Source: RHKX01 sp963820055
GTDB taxonomy: Bacteria; Actinomycetota; Thermoleophilia; Solirubrobacterales; 70-9
DNA length: 64,000 nt
Assembly (NCBI GenBank): GCA_963820055.1
Contig: CAWFYJ010000005.1
Location: 124,001 to 188,000, forward strand
Direction: 5' to 3'
Shown here: positions 49,961 through 58,693 of the stretch, one piece after another
Numbering within the stretch: position 1 is the first letter of the stretch
How the letters are laid out: each line of letters begins with the position of its first letter
Translations under genes and position numbers: made by a program
The notes under the pieces: generated by a model
Databases searched by the model: none
The model's input: the letters and a program-made list of their open reading frames with translations, nothing else
Told to the model about the DNA's origin: nothing

Positions 49961-52346
49961 ATGATCAGGAGAGTCGCAGCGGTCGGAGCGTTTCTCGCGA
50001 GCCTCGCGGTGTTCGCGGGGGCAGCGACCCCGGCCCTCGCCGCGAAACCGGATGGGAAGCTGAAGATCAGCACGCTCTCGACCCGGGCGGACCTGGTCAC
50101 GGGCGGCGATGTGCTGGTCGCCGTCGACGTCTCGGGCGCGAAGCCGGGGAGCGTCCGGATCCGCCGCAACGGCGCCGATGTCACCTCCGAGTTCGGGCCC
50201 CGCGGCAACCCGAACCGCCTCGTCGGCCTCGTCGACGGGCTGCGCAACGGGGACAACCTCCTGACGGCATACGGGCCCGGCATCAGGCGGTCCGCGCAGC
50301 TCAGCGTCTACGACTCGCCGATCAGCGGCCCCGTCTTCTCGGGGTCGCCAGCAGGCGCCGTTCTTCTGCCGGACCGTGGACGCCGGACTCGGCCCGGCCA
50401 CCGACGCGAACTGCTCGGCGCCGACGACCGTCGCCTACTACTACCGGTCCACCAACGGCAACTTCAAGCCGTTCGCCGATCCGACAGCGGCGTTGCCTCC
50501 CGACGGCGTCCAGACCACGACCCGCTACGGCGAGACGGTCGACTACGTGGTTCGCCTCGAGACCGGCGTCATCGACCGGTCGATCTACCGCTTCGCCGTC
50601 CTCGCCCCGGGCGGCCGGGTGGGTGACGGGTGGAACCACCGTTTCGTATTCAGCTTCGGCGGCGGTTGTTCGGCCGGGTACGAGCAGGGCAGTCGCGGCG
50701 TCGGAACGGCGCTGACCAACCCCGAGCTCTCGCAGGGCTACGCGACGCTGACCGGCACCCTCAACGTCTACGGGACCGCGTGCAACGACCTGCTCTCGGC
50801 CGAGGCCGCGCAGATGCTCAAGGAGCATGCGATCGAGGAGCTCGGCGAAAAGCCCGTTTGGACGATGGGGCAAGGGGGCTCGGGCGGCTCGGTCCAGCAG
50901 CAGCTGATCGCTCAGAACTACCCGAGCATCCTCGACGGGATCATGCCCGGCGCCAGCTTCCCCGACGGCGCGGGACCTGACTACCCCGACTGCCGCCTGG
51001 TCAAGAACTACTTCGACAACGGCGACGGAACCTCGCTCTCGGATGCGAAGCGCAAGGCGATCACCGGCCTCGTCGATGCGAACGGCTGCGACGCGCTCAG
51101 CGCCGGCGCCGACGTGGTCGCCGCCGACGAGGGATGCGACGAGTCGCAGGTGCCGCCGGCGCAGATCTTCAACCCGGTCAGCAACCCGAACGGGATCCGC
51201 TGCACGGTCTGGGACAGCATGGTCAACGTCTACGGCCGCGATCCCGATACCGGCTACGCCCGCCGCACCCTCGACAACGTCGGCGTCCAGTACGGGCTGC
51301 AGGCGCTGAACGACGGTGCGATCACGATCGGGGAGTTCCTCGACCTCAACGAGGGCGTCGGCGGCTATGACGACAACGGGGAGATCCGGGCCGCTCGCAG
51401 CGTCGCCGACCCGGCCGCCCTCGAGATCGCCTACGAGAGTGGGCGCGTCAACCGGACCGCCGGCGGCTACGGGAACGTGCCGGTCCTCGACATCCGCCAG
51501 TACCAGGACACCGGCGGCCCCAACGTCCATCAGTACGTCAACACGTACCGGACGCGCGCCCGTATCGACGCCGAGCACGGCGGCCACGGCAACCAGGTGA
51601 TGTGGCGCGCGCAGGGCGGCCCGAGCGTCAGCGCGATGAATGCGGCGGCGCTGACGACGCTCGCCGACTGGATGGACGCGATCGCCGCGGACGATTCGAG
51701 CCGGACGGCGGCCGAGAAGGTCATCGCCGGCAAGCCCGCCGGCGCCGTCGACGCCTGCTGGATCGGCGGCGTGCGCAGCAACGGCCAGGCGGCGATCGGC
51801 GCCGACAACGTCTGCGAGAACACCTACCCGCCGCACAGCCTGCCCGCGAACGTGGCCGGGAGGCCACTCGACTCGCTGGTTCTGAAGTGCAACCTGAAGC
51901 CAATCGACTACGCCGACTACGACGTTTCGTTCGGCCCGAACCAGAAGGACCGCCTCGCCGCGATCTTCCCGGGCGGCGTCTGCGACTGGTCTCAGCCGGG
52001 CGTCGAGCAGACCGGGCTGTCCGGGACGTGGCAGGAGTTCGGGCCCGAGCGGAACGCCGCGAAGCGGAAACGCGACCTGGCGATCTCGGTCCGGCGCAAC
52101 GGCAAGACCCGGCGGACCGTGCGCGCCACCCTGGGCCCGTGCCCGGAGGCGAGCTTTCAGGAGATCGTCTTCGAGCAGCGGAAGGGCGGCAAGTGGCGCC
52201 GCTTCGCGACCGCGCCCGCGACGGGGGCGAAGTGCCGCGCGACCGCCGATCTCCGGGTGAAGCGTGGCGGGTCGGTCCGCGTGCGGGCCCGGGCGGAGGC
52301 GATCACCGGCTACCGCGCCGCGACGTCGAAGGCCAAGCGCGCCTAG
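49961..52346 (+). CDS. Secreted DUF6351/tannase-like protein, broken by a +1 base
   Basis: The first part (ATG 49961, GGAG ribosome site) has a signal peptide (about 1-28, ATPALAA) and a beta-rich N-terminal domain up to SPISGPVFSG. The reading then continues in another frame as QQAPFFCRTVDAGLGPATDAN to the stop at 52346. The frames join at GGGG (50341-50344); three G would give VFSGRQQAPFFCRT. The second part has the alpha/beta-hydrolase elbow MGQGGSGGSVQQQ and a likely catalytic His in HGGHGNQ, as in DUF6351/tannase-like enzymes. With one base removed it is about 794 residues. The ester substrate is unknown. Confidence 0.82.
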
Positions 52347-53869
52347 TCGGTCTTGGCGGCGGCCGGCCGCGGGCCGGTCCAGCGCGACGGGGCGAGCATC
52401 GCGACGTCGCGTCCGGCCGACTTCGCGGCATAGAGCGCCTTGTCCATCCGCTCGAAGAGCTCGATTGCGCTCTCGCGGCCGTCCCAGGCGGCGACGCCCG
52501 CCGAGCAGGTCTGCCCACCGGGGGTGTTCTTGCGGAGCCGCTCGACGACGTCGAGAGCGCACGCTCCCGAGCAGTCCGGCAGCAGCAGCGTGAACTCCTC
52601 GCCGCCCCAGCGTGCGAGCTCGTCGCCGTGGCGGATCGCCGCCGTCCAGGCGCCGGCGGCCTCGCGGAGGAGCCGATCGCCGGTCCGGTGTCCGTGGACG
52701 TCGTTGAAGTTCTTGAAGTGGTCGAGGTCGATGATCGCCACCGACAGCGGCGTCCGCCGACTGCGGCTGATCGCCAGCTCCTTGGCCAGCAGTCCGTCCC
52801 AGCCGCGGCGGTTGATGAGGCCGGTGAGCTGATCGCGCGAGGCGGTGTCGGTCAGCGAGCGGAGCAGGTCGGTGTGATCGATCGTCGTCGACGCCTCCGA
52901 GGCGAGCGACCTGACGATGTCGATGCGGAGGTCGCCGGCGTGCCTGACCGGCTCGACCCACGCGGTGCAGAGGACGGCCGCCACGAGCCCGCTGCGCATG
53001 ACCGGGGCGCAGAACCACGAGCGGCATTCGCCGAACTCGGCGTGGATCTCGGGGAGCAGGCCGGTGGCGGTCCGGGCGTCGGGGACGAATACGGGCTTGC
53101 CGCTGCTCACCGCCTTGTGGACGAGCGAGCGCTCGTCCTCGGGCACCGCGGTTCCGTTGAACTCCTCGTGAGTCGTTGCGGTGATCACGAACCTGCCGCT
53201 GCTGTCGGGCTCGACGAGCATCACGAGGTCGCAGCCGGCGAGATCGGGCCCGGCCTGCACGAGCGTCTCGCGAGAATCGGGCGCGGCGAGCATCGTCGCC
53301 TGCAGCGCTCGCAGCCTCGGTCCGAGGCCGACCCGGTCGCGGAGCTCCTGCGAGCGACGCTGCACCGGGATCGCGAGGAGCGGCACCAGCACGGCCCAGA
53401 CGAGCGCGCGGAGCCCGAGGTCCGCGGGGTGGGCGATCGCCGGGACCACGAGGGCGATCCACGTCGCCGCGACGATGATCATCAGGGTCCGGCGGTTCTC
53501 CTGGAGCGCGACGACGAGGACGTTGAAGCAGAGGATGACGTCGTAGAGGGGCTCGCCGGTCATGATCGCGAGCGTCGCGATGCAGGCCGCGAACGCGAGC
53601 GGCGGCAGAGCCCGTGTGAGCTGATCGAGGTCCCGCCCGTAGGACCAGGCTCGCCAGCAGGCGAGCAGCAGCAGCGCGAGGGCGCCGGCTGCGCGCGTCA
53701 GGGTCGGGCCCGGGATCAGGAGCATCACCGCGATCCCGATGGCGATGAAGGCGAGGAACTCTGCGGCCGGTCCCGGGAGGCGCCGGCGGCGGCCGTCCTC
53801 GATCGTCAGGACGGGCACGTCGAGGCTCGACGCAGAACTCTGGCTCTGGGAATCCATCACCGGGACCAT
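52343..53869 (-). CDS. Membrane GAF-GGDEF diguanylate cyclase
   Basis: The 508-residue protein has about six helices (about 35-170), a GAF-like sensor domain (about 185-330, LVQAGPDLAGCDLVMLVEPD and SWFCAPVMRSGLV) and a GGDEF domain (about 340-500) with RDQLTGLINRRGWDGL, IDLDHFKNFNDVHGH and catalytic WGGEEF. The inhibitory RxxD (RHGD) is five residues before GGEEF. It makes cyclic di-GMP under a cytosolic signal. Its stop TAG overlaps the stop of the convergent gene within CTAG (52343-52346). An ATG at 53857 is an alternative start. Confidence 0.9.
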   Translation of the reverse strand: MVPVMDSQSQSSASSLDVPVLTIEDGRRRRLPGPAAEFLAFIAIGIAVMLLIPGPTLTRAAGALALLLLACWRAWSYGRDLDQLTRALPPLAFAACIATLAIMTGEPLYDVILCFNVLVVALQENRRTLMIIVAATWIALVVPAIAHPADLGLRALVWAVLVPLLAIPVQRRSQELRDRVGLGPRLRALQATMLAAPDSRETLVQAGPDLAGCDLVMLVEPDSSGRFVITATTHEEFNGTAVPEDERSLVHKAVSSGKPVFVPDARTATGLLPEIHAEFGECRSWFCAPVMRSGLVAAVLCTAWVEPVRHAGDLRIDIVRSLASEASTTIDHTDLLRSLTDTASRDQLTGLINRRGWDGLLAKELAISRSRRTPLSVAIIDLDHFKNFNDVHGHRTGDRLLREAAGAWTAAIRHGDELARWGGEEFTLLLPDCSGACALDVVERLRKNTPGGQTCSAGVAAWDGRESAIELFERMDKALYAAKSAGRDVAMLAPSRWTGPRPAAAKTD

Positions 53870-54005
53870 GCCTGCCTATCGTGTCCCGAAATCGCGACCT
53901 TTAGGCATCCCGCCGGGTCCGGACAGCCATTCTCAGGCCGATTCGGCGATTGCACGGGGGCGCCCCGGCGAGGTCCGCGAGGGTCAGCGGCGAACCGGTG
54001 AAGGG

Positions 54006-54590
54006 ATGGCCTCTCGCGTCTACGTGATCGAGCTCGACCGCGGTGCCGGCCGGCGCCGCGACCCGCGGATCCCCTGGGTCTACGTCGGCTCGAGCGCCCG
54101 CGACGCCGAGATCCGCTTCGCCCAGCACCGCCGCGGCTACAAGTCGTCCGGTCTGGTCAAGCGCTTCGCCCTGCGACTGCGGCCCGATCTCTACGACGAC
54201 CTGCCGGCGTTTCGCGGCTCGCGGACCGCCCGCGATGCCGAGCTCGAGCGGGCCGAGGAACTCGCCGCCTGCGGATTCGTGGCGCACAGCGACGGGACCT
54301 CCTACGGGAAGGGAGAGGGCGGCTGGACCGAATGGGACGCCGCCAGGCTCGACGTGGTCGGCCCCCACGTCGACGCCGCCGTGGCCGAGCTCCTCGAGTC
54401 CTCGTTCTCGTCCCTCGATGCCGGGCGGTGCGCAGAGCTTCTCCACGGCGACCGCGGCTTCTGGGTCGCGGACTTCATCGATCCCGCGGATCCGCCGCCC
54501 GCCTATGGGCTCTTCGCCCATGTTTCGCCGGCGGCGCTTCGGGCTCGAGCCGAGCGGACGATCGCCGCCGTGCTCGCCGGCACCGTCTGA
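54006..54590 (+). CDS. GIY-YIG-like protein
   Basis: The 194-residue protein begins MASRVYVIELDRG and then has IPWVYVGSSARDAEIRFAQH near residues 22-41, the VYV...VYVG spacing of a GIY-YIG nuclease core, with Arg in the following helix and a Glu-rich helix ARDAELERAEELA near 80. It may be a stand-alone nuclease or an inactive relative; the canonical Tyr/Gly residues are only partly kept. An N-terminal extension in the same frame is antisense to the GGDEF promoter and is not adopted. Confidence 0.6.
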   Translation: MASRVYVIELDRGAGRRRDPRIPWVYVGSSARDAEIRFAQHRRGYKSSGLVKRFALRLRPDLYDDLPAFRGSRTARDAELERAEELAACGFVAHSDGTSYGKGEGGWTEWDAARLDVVGPHVDAAVAELLESSFSSLDAGRCAELLHGDRGFWVADFIDPADPPPAYGLFAHVSPAALRARAERTIAAVLAGTV

Positions 54591-54597
54591 GCACGCC

Positions 54598-54612
54598 TAT
54601 CCTGCGCCGATG
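54598..54612 (+). promoter_or_regulatory. TATCCT -10 box before the NMT1/ThiY-type importer
   Basis: TATCCT at 54598-54603 lies 6 nt before the ATG at 54610. The transcript would have no leader, which leaves no room for a thiamine (TPP) riboswitch. Confidence 0.5.
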
Positions 54613-55653
54613 AGCGACGACGGCCTCCCGAGCCGCATGAGCGTGCGCGCCCGGCCGATCGCGGCGCTCGCGATGGTGCTCGGCTGCCTGCTCGTCGTCG
54701 CCGGCTGCGGGAGCGGGGGAGACGGCGCCTCGGCGTCGCCCGACCTCCGCGAGGCGACGCTCGTCCTCGACTTCGTCCCCGGCCCGGTTCACGCCGGCAT
54801 CTACGCGGCCCTCGCCGCCGGTTACTACGAGGACGCCGGCATCGACCTGAAGGTCATCGAGCCGACGTCGACCGCCGACACGCTGAAGCTGATCGACGCC
54901 GGCAAGGCCGATTTCGGGATCGCCGACGGCATCGACGTCGCCGGGCAGATCGACGCCGGCCGCGGGGCCCAGGCGATCATGACCATCGCGCAGCGCCCGC
55001 TCGGAGGCGTGATCACGCTCGCGAAGGCCGGATTCGCGTCGCCGGCCGACCTCGAGGGCGCGACGATCGGCGTCACCGGGGTGCCGTCGGACGATGCGAT
55101 CCTCGACGAGGTCGTCGGGGCCGATGGCGGCGACCCCGAGGCGGTGGACCGGATCACCGTCGGCTTCAACGGCGTGCAGAGCCTCGAGGCGGGCAAGATC
55201 GACGGCTTCACCGGCTTCATTCCCGCCGACGGCGTCCAGGCCGACGTCGACGGCTACCCGACCCGCTCGTTTTCGCCCGACGAGTACGGCGGCCTCGACT
55301 ACCCCGGCCTGGTGGTCTTCTCGACCGAGGACCAGATCGCCGCCGACCCGGAGCTGATGCAGGGTTTCGTGGACGCGACGACCGCGGGCTACGAGGACGT
55401 GATCGACGACCCCGACGCCGGCGTGCAGGCACTCCTCGACGCCAACCCGGCGATCGACCCGGACTTCGCCGCGGCATCCCTCGATGCGTACCTGCCGCTG
55501 CTCACGGCCGGCGGTACCGGGTTCGGGACCTTCGACCCGGCTTCGATCGATCGCCTTTCGCGGTTCCTCGTCGGCGCCGGGCTCGCCGATGCGCCGATCG
55601 CCCCGGACCGCTATGCGGACATGCAGTTCACGGGCGGCGGCGATGGCGGCTGA
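54610..55653 (+). CDS. NMT1/ThiY-like substrate-binding lipoprotein
   Basis: The 347-residue protein has a lipoprotein signal ending VVAGC (about residue 36) and an NMT1-type periplasmic-binding fold: VLDFVPGPVHAGIYAALAAG near 58, DAGIDLKVIEP, and AGKADFGIADGIDV near 97. The HAGIYAALAAG pattern is that of pyrimidine (HMP/FAMP) binding proteins of thiamine salvage, though relatives bind nitrate, sulfonates or riboflavin. It overlaps the ATPase gene by 11 bp. Confidence 0.85.
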   Translation: MSDDGLPSRMSVRARPIAALAMVLGCLLVVAGCGSGGDGASASPDLREATLVLDFVPGPVHAGIYAALAAGYYEDAGIDLKVIEPTSTADTLKLIDAGKADFGIADGIDVAGQIDAGRGAQAIMTIAQRPLGGVITLAKAGFASPADLEGATIGVTGVPSDDAILDEVVGADGGDPEAVDRITVGFNGVQSLEAGKIDGFTGFIPADGVQADVDGYPTRSFSPDEYGGLDYPGLVVFSTEDQIAADPELMQGFVDATTAGYEDVIDDPDAGVQALLDANPAIDPDFAAASLDAYLPLLTAGGTGFGTFDPASIDRLSRFLVGAGLADAPIAPDRYADMQFTGGGDGG

Positions 55654-56437
55654 GCCGCTTCTCGAGGCGACGGCACTGCGGAAGTCCTTCGCTCGCAGCG
55701 ACGGCGGCGGCGAGCTGACCGCGCTCGACGGCGTCGACCTGGAGGTCGGCCGCGGCGAGTTCGTCTCGGTGATCGGCCCGTCGGGCTGCGGCAAGTCGAC
55801 GCTGCTCAACGTCCTCGCCGGCCTGGAGGAGCCGACCGGTGGGAGCGTCAGCCTCGCCGACATCGAGCCCGGGGCGCTGCTCGGTTCCGTCGCCTACATG
55901 CAGCAGGCGGACCTGCTGATGCCGTGGCGGACGATTCTCGACAACGCCGCGATCGGGCCGCAGTTGGCCGGTGAACCGCTCGGCGAGGCGCGTCGGCGGG
56001 CGGCGGCCGAACTGCCGCGGTTCGGGCTCGACGGGTTTGCGAACGCGTGGCCGTCGCAGGTGTCGGGCGGGATGCGACAGCGGGCGGCACTGCTCCGTAC
56101 GTTCCTCACCGACCGCGAGGTCCTCCTCCTCGACGAGCCGTTCGGGGCCCTCGACGCACTGACCCGCCAGGACATGCGCGAGCGGCTCCTCGAGCTCTGG
56201 ACGCGTGAGGAGAAGACGATCGTCTTCGTGACCCACGACGTCGAGGAGGCGATCTTCCTGGCCGACCGGGTGCTGCGGATGTCGGCCCGCCCCGGGCGGA
56301 TCGAAGATGCCGTCGCAATCGATCTGCCGCGCCCGCGCGCGGTCGGCAGGTCCGATCGCGGGCCGCGGTTCGCGGAGTTGCGGGCAGCCCTCGAGCAGCC
56401 GCTCCGCGAGGCCCAACACGCAGGCGGCCCGGCTTGA
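55643..56437 (+). CDS. ABC transporter ATP-binding protein (ThiZ/SsuB/TauB type)
   Basis: The 264-residue ATPase has Walker A IGPSGCGKSTLLN near 46, Q-loop YMQQADLLMPWRTILDN, signature SQVSGGMRQRAALLR near 137 and Walker B VLLLDEPFGALDALTRQDM near 160. The MPWRT Q-loop and FGALD are typical of the nitrate/sulfonate/thiamine-precursor importers. It drives import of the ligand bound by the upstream lipoprotein. Its stop overlaps the permease start (TTGA). Confidence 0.93.
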   Translation: MAAEPLLEATALRKSFARSDGGGELTALDGVDLEVGRGEFVSVIGPSGCGKSTLLNVLAGLEEPTGGSVSLADIEPGALLGSVAYMQQADLLMPWRTILDNAAIGPQLAGEPLGEARRRAAAELPRFGLDGFANAWPSQVSGGMRQRAALLRTFLTDREVLLLDEPFGALDALTRQDMRERLLELWTREEKTIVFVTHDVEEAIFLADRVLRMSARPGRIEDAVAIDLPRPRAVGRSDRGPRFAELRAALEQPLREAQHAGGPA

Positions 56438-57192
56438 GCCGGCCGTCGCTCCGCCGGGTGGTCGCGCCGGTCGTCTTCGCGCTGCTGGTGCTCGGCGTCT
56501 GGCAGCTCTACGCGACCGTCGGCGACGTTCCCGAGTCGTCGCTCCCATCACCGACGGAGATCGCGTCCGCCGGATGGGAGAACCGGCAACTCCTCATCGA
56601 CAACACCTGGATCACCGTGCTCGAGATCGTCGTCGGGTTCGTGGCGGCGGTCGTGCTCGGCATCGTCCTCGCCCTCCTGATCCGCTCCTCGCGAACCGTC
56701 GAGCGGGCGGTCTACCCGTGGCTCGTGGTCTCGCAGATGGTTCCGATCCCGGCGATCGCGCCGATCTTCGTGATCTGGACCGGATTCGACCTGCGGCCGC
56801 GGGTGATGGTCATCGCGCTCGTCGCGTTCTTTCCGATCGTCGTCAACACGGTCGACGGCCTCCGCGCCGCCGACCCGGGGCTGATCCGCCTGATGCGGAC
56901 GATGGGGGCTTCGCGCGGGCAGCTCCTCCGCCTCGGCCGGTTCCCGGCCTCACTTCCGTTCCTCTTCAGCGGCATGAAGATCGCCGCGGCCCTTTCGGTG
57001 ATCGGAGCGGTGTTCGCCGAGTGGGTGGGCTCGAGCGAGGGCCTCGGCCACCTGATCCTCGTGCTCAACAACGCCACCGACACCGCGACCATGTTCGCCG
57101 TGATCTTCCTGCTCTCGGTGATCGGCATCGCCCTGTTCGGGCTCGTCGCGCTCGCCGAGCGCCTGCTGCTTCCCTGGTATCGGGCCCGTTAG
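56434..57192 (+). CDS. ABC transporter permease (ThiX/SsuC type)
   Basis: The 252-residue protein has six helices and the ABC-importer loop DPGLIRLMRTMGASRGQLLRLGRFPASLP near residue 150, the EAA contact with the ATPase. It starts at TTG 56434 overlapping the ATPase stop, so the three genes form one unit. It converges on the HicA-like gene with only 6 bp between stops. Confidence 0.93.
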   Translation: MSRPSLRRVVAPVVFALLVLGVWQLYATVGDVPESSLPSPTEIASAGWENRQLLIDNTWITVLEIVVGFVAAVVLGIVLALLIRSSRTVERAVYPWLVVSQMVPIPAIAPIFVIWTGFDLRPRVMVIALVAFFPIVVNTVDGLRAADPGLIRLMRTMGASRGQLLRLGRFPASLPFLFSGMKIAAALSVIGAVFAEWVGSSEGLGHLILVLNNATDTATMFAVIFLLSVIGIALFGLVALAERLLLPWYRAR

Positions 57193-57198
57193 GCTCGC

Positions 57199-57525
57199 TC
57201 AGGTCGGCTCGCCCCACCGCGAGTCGCCGTGGTTGCGGTCGCGCTCGTCGGCGACTTCGCCCTCGGAGTCGGGGCCGTAGCCGGCTTCGGTGAGCATCCG
57301 GCGGAGATCGACGACGGTCTGGCGGTCGAGCTCCTTCTTCCTCGGGACGGGGAAGACCTCGGTCTCCGGCCCCAGCTTGATCTTCACCTTGTCGTCGTGC
57401 TCCTCCTCGATCGCCCCGATCGACTCGAGCAGGTTGTGGACCTTGCGCCACTCGACATTGCCCGTCGCCTGGTGGTCGAAGATCTCGCGGAGGGTGTTGC
57501 GGTGGTGGTGGCTGAGGTGCTCCAT
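57199..57525 (-). CDS. HicA-like small protein
   Basis: The 108-residue protein starts MEHLSHHHRNTLREIFDHQA, and its core (about 8-90) resembles the dsRNA-binding HicA/YcfA fold found in small actinobacterial proteins (VEWRKVHNLLESIGAIEE, then VDLRRMLTEAGYGP). No HicB antitoxin partner is adjacent, so a toxin role is doubtful. The tail is charged and disordered-looking. An ATG upstream at 57564 is less likely. Confidence 0.6.
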   Translation of the reverse strand: MEHLSHHHRNTLREIFDHQATGNVEWRKVHNLLESIGAIEEEHDDKVKIKLGPETEVFPVPRKKELDRQTVVDLRRMLTEAGYGPDSEGEVADERDRNHGDSRWGEPT

Positions 57526-57577
57526 GGGGGCTCGCTCTCGTCGTCGGGGGCGGTCAGGGGCCAACGATCCTAGAGAG

Positions 57578-58690
57578 CTACCTGACGATCACCGGCGTTC
57601 CGATTCGCGCGAAGTCGTAGACGTGCTCGGCTTCGGGCTCGGGAACGCGGACACATCCGTGCGATGCCGGGTACGGCGGGATGTCGGGATAGCCGTGGAA
57701 AGCGATCCCGGCGTTGAAGTAGGAGGCCCACGGCAGCCACACCTGGTAGGGAACCGACCACGAGTTCTCCTCCTTGCGGAAGACCTCGAACCGGCCGGCC
57801 GGCGTCGTGTATCCGGGGCCGCCCGACGACGTGTGGATCGCGCGTTTCGTCCGGTCCTTCTTGACGAGCAGCGTCACGCCCTTGTCCCGGTAGACCTCCA
57901 TCCGCCGGCCGGGGCCTTCGCCCTTCGGGTGCGGGCGTTTCGCGTCGGCCAGCGCGGCGCGGGTGATCGGCCCGGCGACCCCGTCGCGATCGAGCCCCTC
58001 CCACGCCTGGAAGGCCATCACGGCCTGGCGGGTCCGGTAGCCATCGGCGCCGTCGACAGCGCCCTTCGGCAGGTACCGGAGCTCCGCGAGGCGCTCCTGC
58101 ACCGCCCGCACGCTCGAGCTCTTCGCCCCGGTCTCGGCGGCGTGCTTCTCCGGCGCCCTGCCCTCGGGCTTGGCGAAGTCGTCGCGGCTGCGGATGCCTC
58201 CGACCGGCCGGTTCGCGGCCAGCACCCGGGTCCGGTCGACCCCCTCGACGCCGGTCAGCGTGAAGGTCACCTGAGCGAGCCGGGCGTCGAGCTCCGCCCG
58301 CTGGTCCTCGGACCGTGCCGCCTCGCGGTCGGGGATGTCGCGGGTGAACTCACCCGACAGCCGCACCGTGGCCGTCCCGTCCTCGACGCTTACGCCCTCG
58401 ACCTCGGTCCCCTTCGGTATCTCGGTCTCTACGTCGTCACCGGCGCTCTCCGGCGGGCCGGCGACGAGGGCCTTCGCCGCCGCCTCGGCGTCGCCGGCGG
58501 GGGCGGGGACCTTTCGCAGCTGCTCCCCGGCCGTGAAGTAGAGGGGCGCCGGTGCCTCGGCGGTCGTGGTCGATCCCGCGGTCGAGGTCGTCGCCGCGTC
58601 CGATGTCGTCGCGTCCGAAACCGGGTCGGAGCCGCCGCAGCCGATCAACAGCGCGACGAGGGCGAACGGGAGGGCGAGCGCGCGGCTCAC
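57578..58690 (-). CDS. Lipoprotein with GerMN, peptidoglycan-binding and L,D-transpeptidase (YkuD) domains
   Basis: The 370-residue protein has a lipoprotein signal ending LLIGC (Cys about 18), a Thr-rich linker, a GerMN domain (about 48-165, APLYFTAGEQLRKVP at the start, with VEGVSVEDGTATVRLSGEF), a PG_binding_1 domain (about 190-245, SVRAVQERLAELRYLPKG) and a YkuD domain (about 262-370) with FHGYPDIPPYPASHGCVRV; the nucleophile is Cys346. YkuD enzymes form 3-3 cross-links or anchor proteins to peptidoglycan. The addition of GerMN is unusual to me. Confidence 0.9.
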   Translation of the reverse strand: MSRALALPFALVALLIGCGGSDPVSDATTSDAATTSTAGSTTTAEAPAPLYFTAGEQLRKVPAPAGDAEAAAKALVAGPPESAGDDVETEIPKGTEVEGVSVEDGTATVRLSGEFTRDIPDREAARSEDQRAELDARLAQVTFTLTGVEGVDRTRVLAANRPVGGIRSRDDFAKPEGRAPEKHAAETGAKSSSVRAVQERLAELRYLPKGAVDGADGYRTRQAVMAFQAWEGLDRDGVAGPITRAALADAKRPHPKGEGPGRRMEVYRDKGVTLLVKKDRTKRAIHTSSGGPGYTTPAGRFEVFRKEENSWSVPYQVWLPWASYFNAGIAFHGYPDIPPYPASHGCVRVPEPEAEHVYDFARIGTPVIVR

Positions 58691-58693
58691 CGG

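Noticed and set aside
50322..53462. A 1046-codon minus-strand frame over the DUF6351-like and GGDEF genes
   Set aside because: It is a shadow of the real genes on both strands; it has low-complexity composition and no start context.
54591..54609. TPP riboswitch before the ThiY-type importer
   Set aside because: The gap is only 19 bp and holds a -10 box; no CTGAGA or other TPP element is present.
57199..57525. HicAB toxin-antitoxin module
   Set aside because: Only a HicA-like fold is suggested; no HicB-like gene is adjacent and the neighbours are a permease and a transpeptidase.
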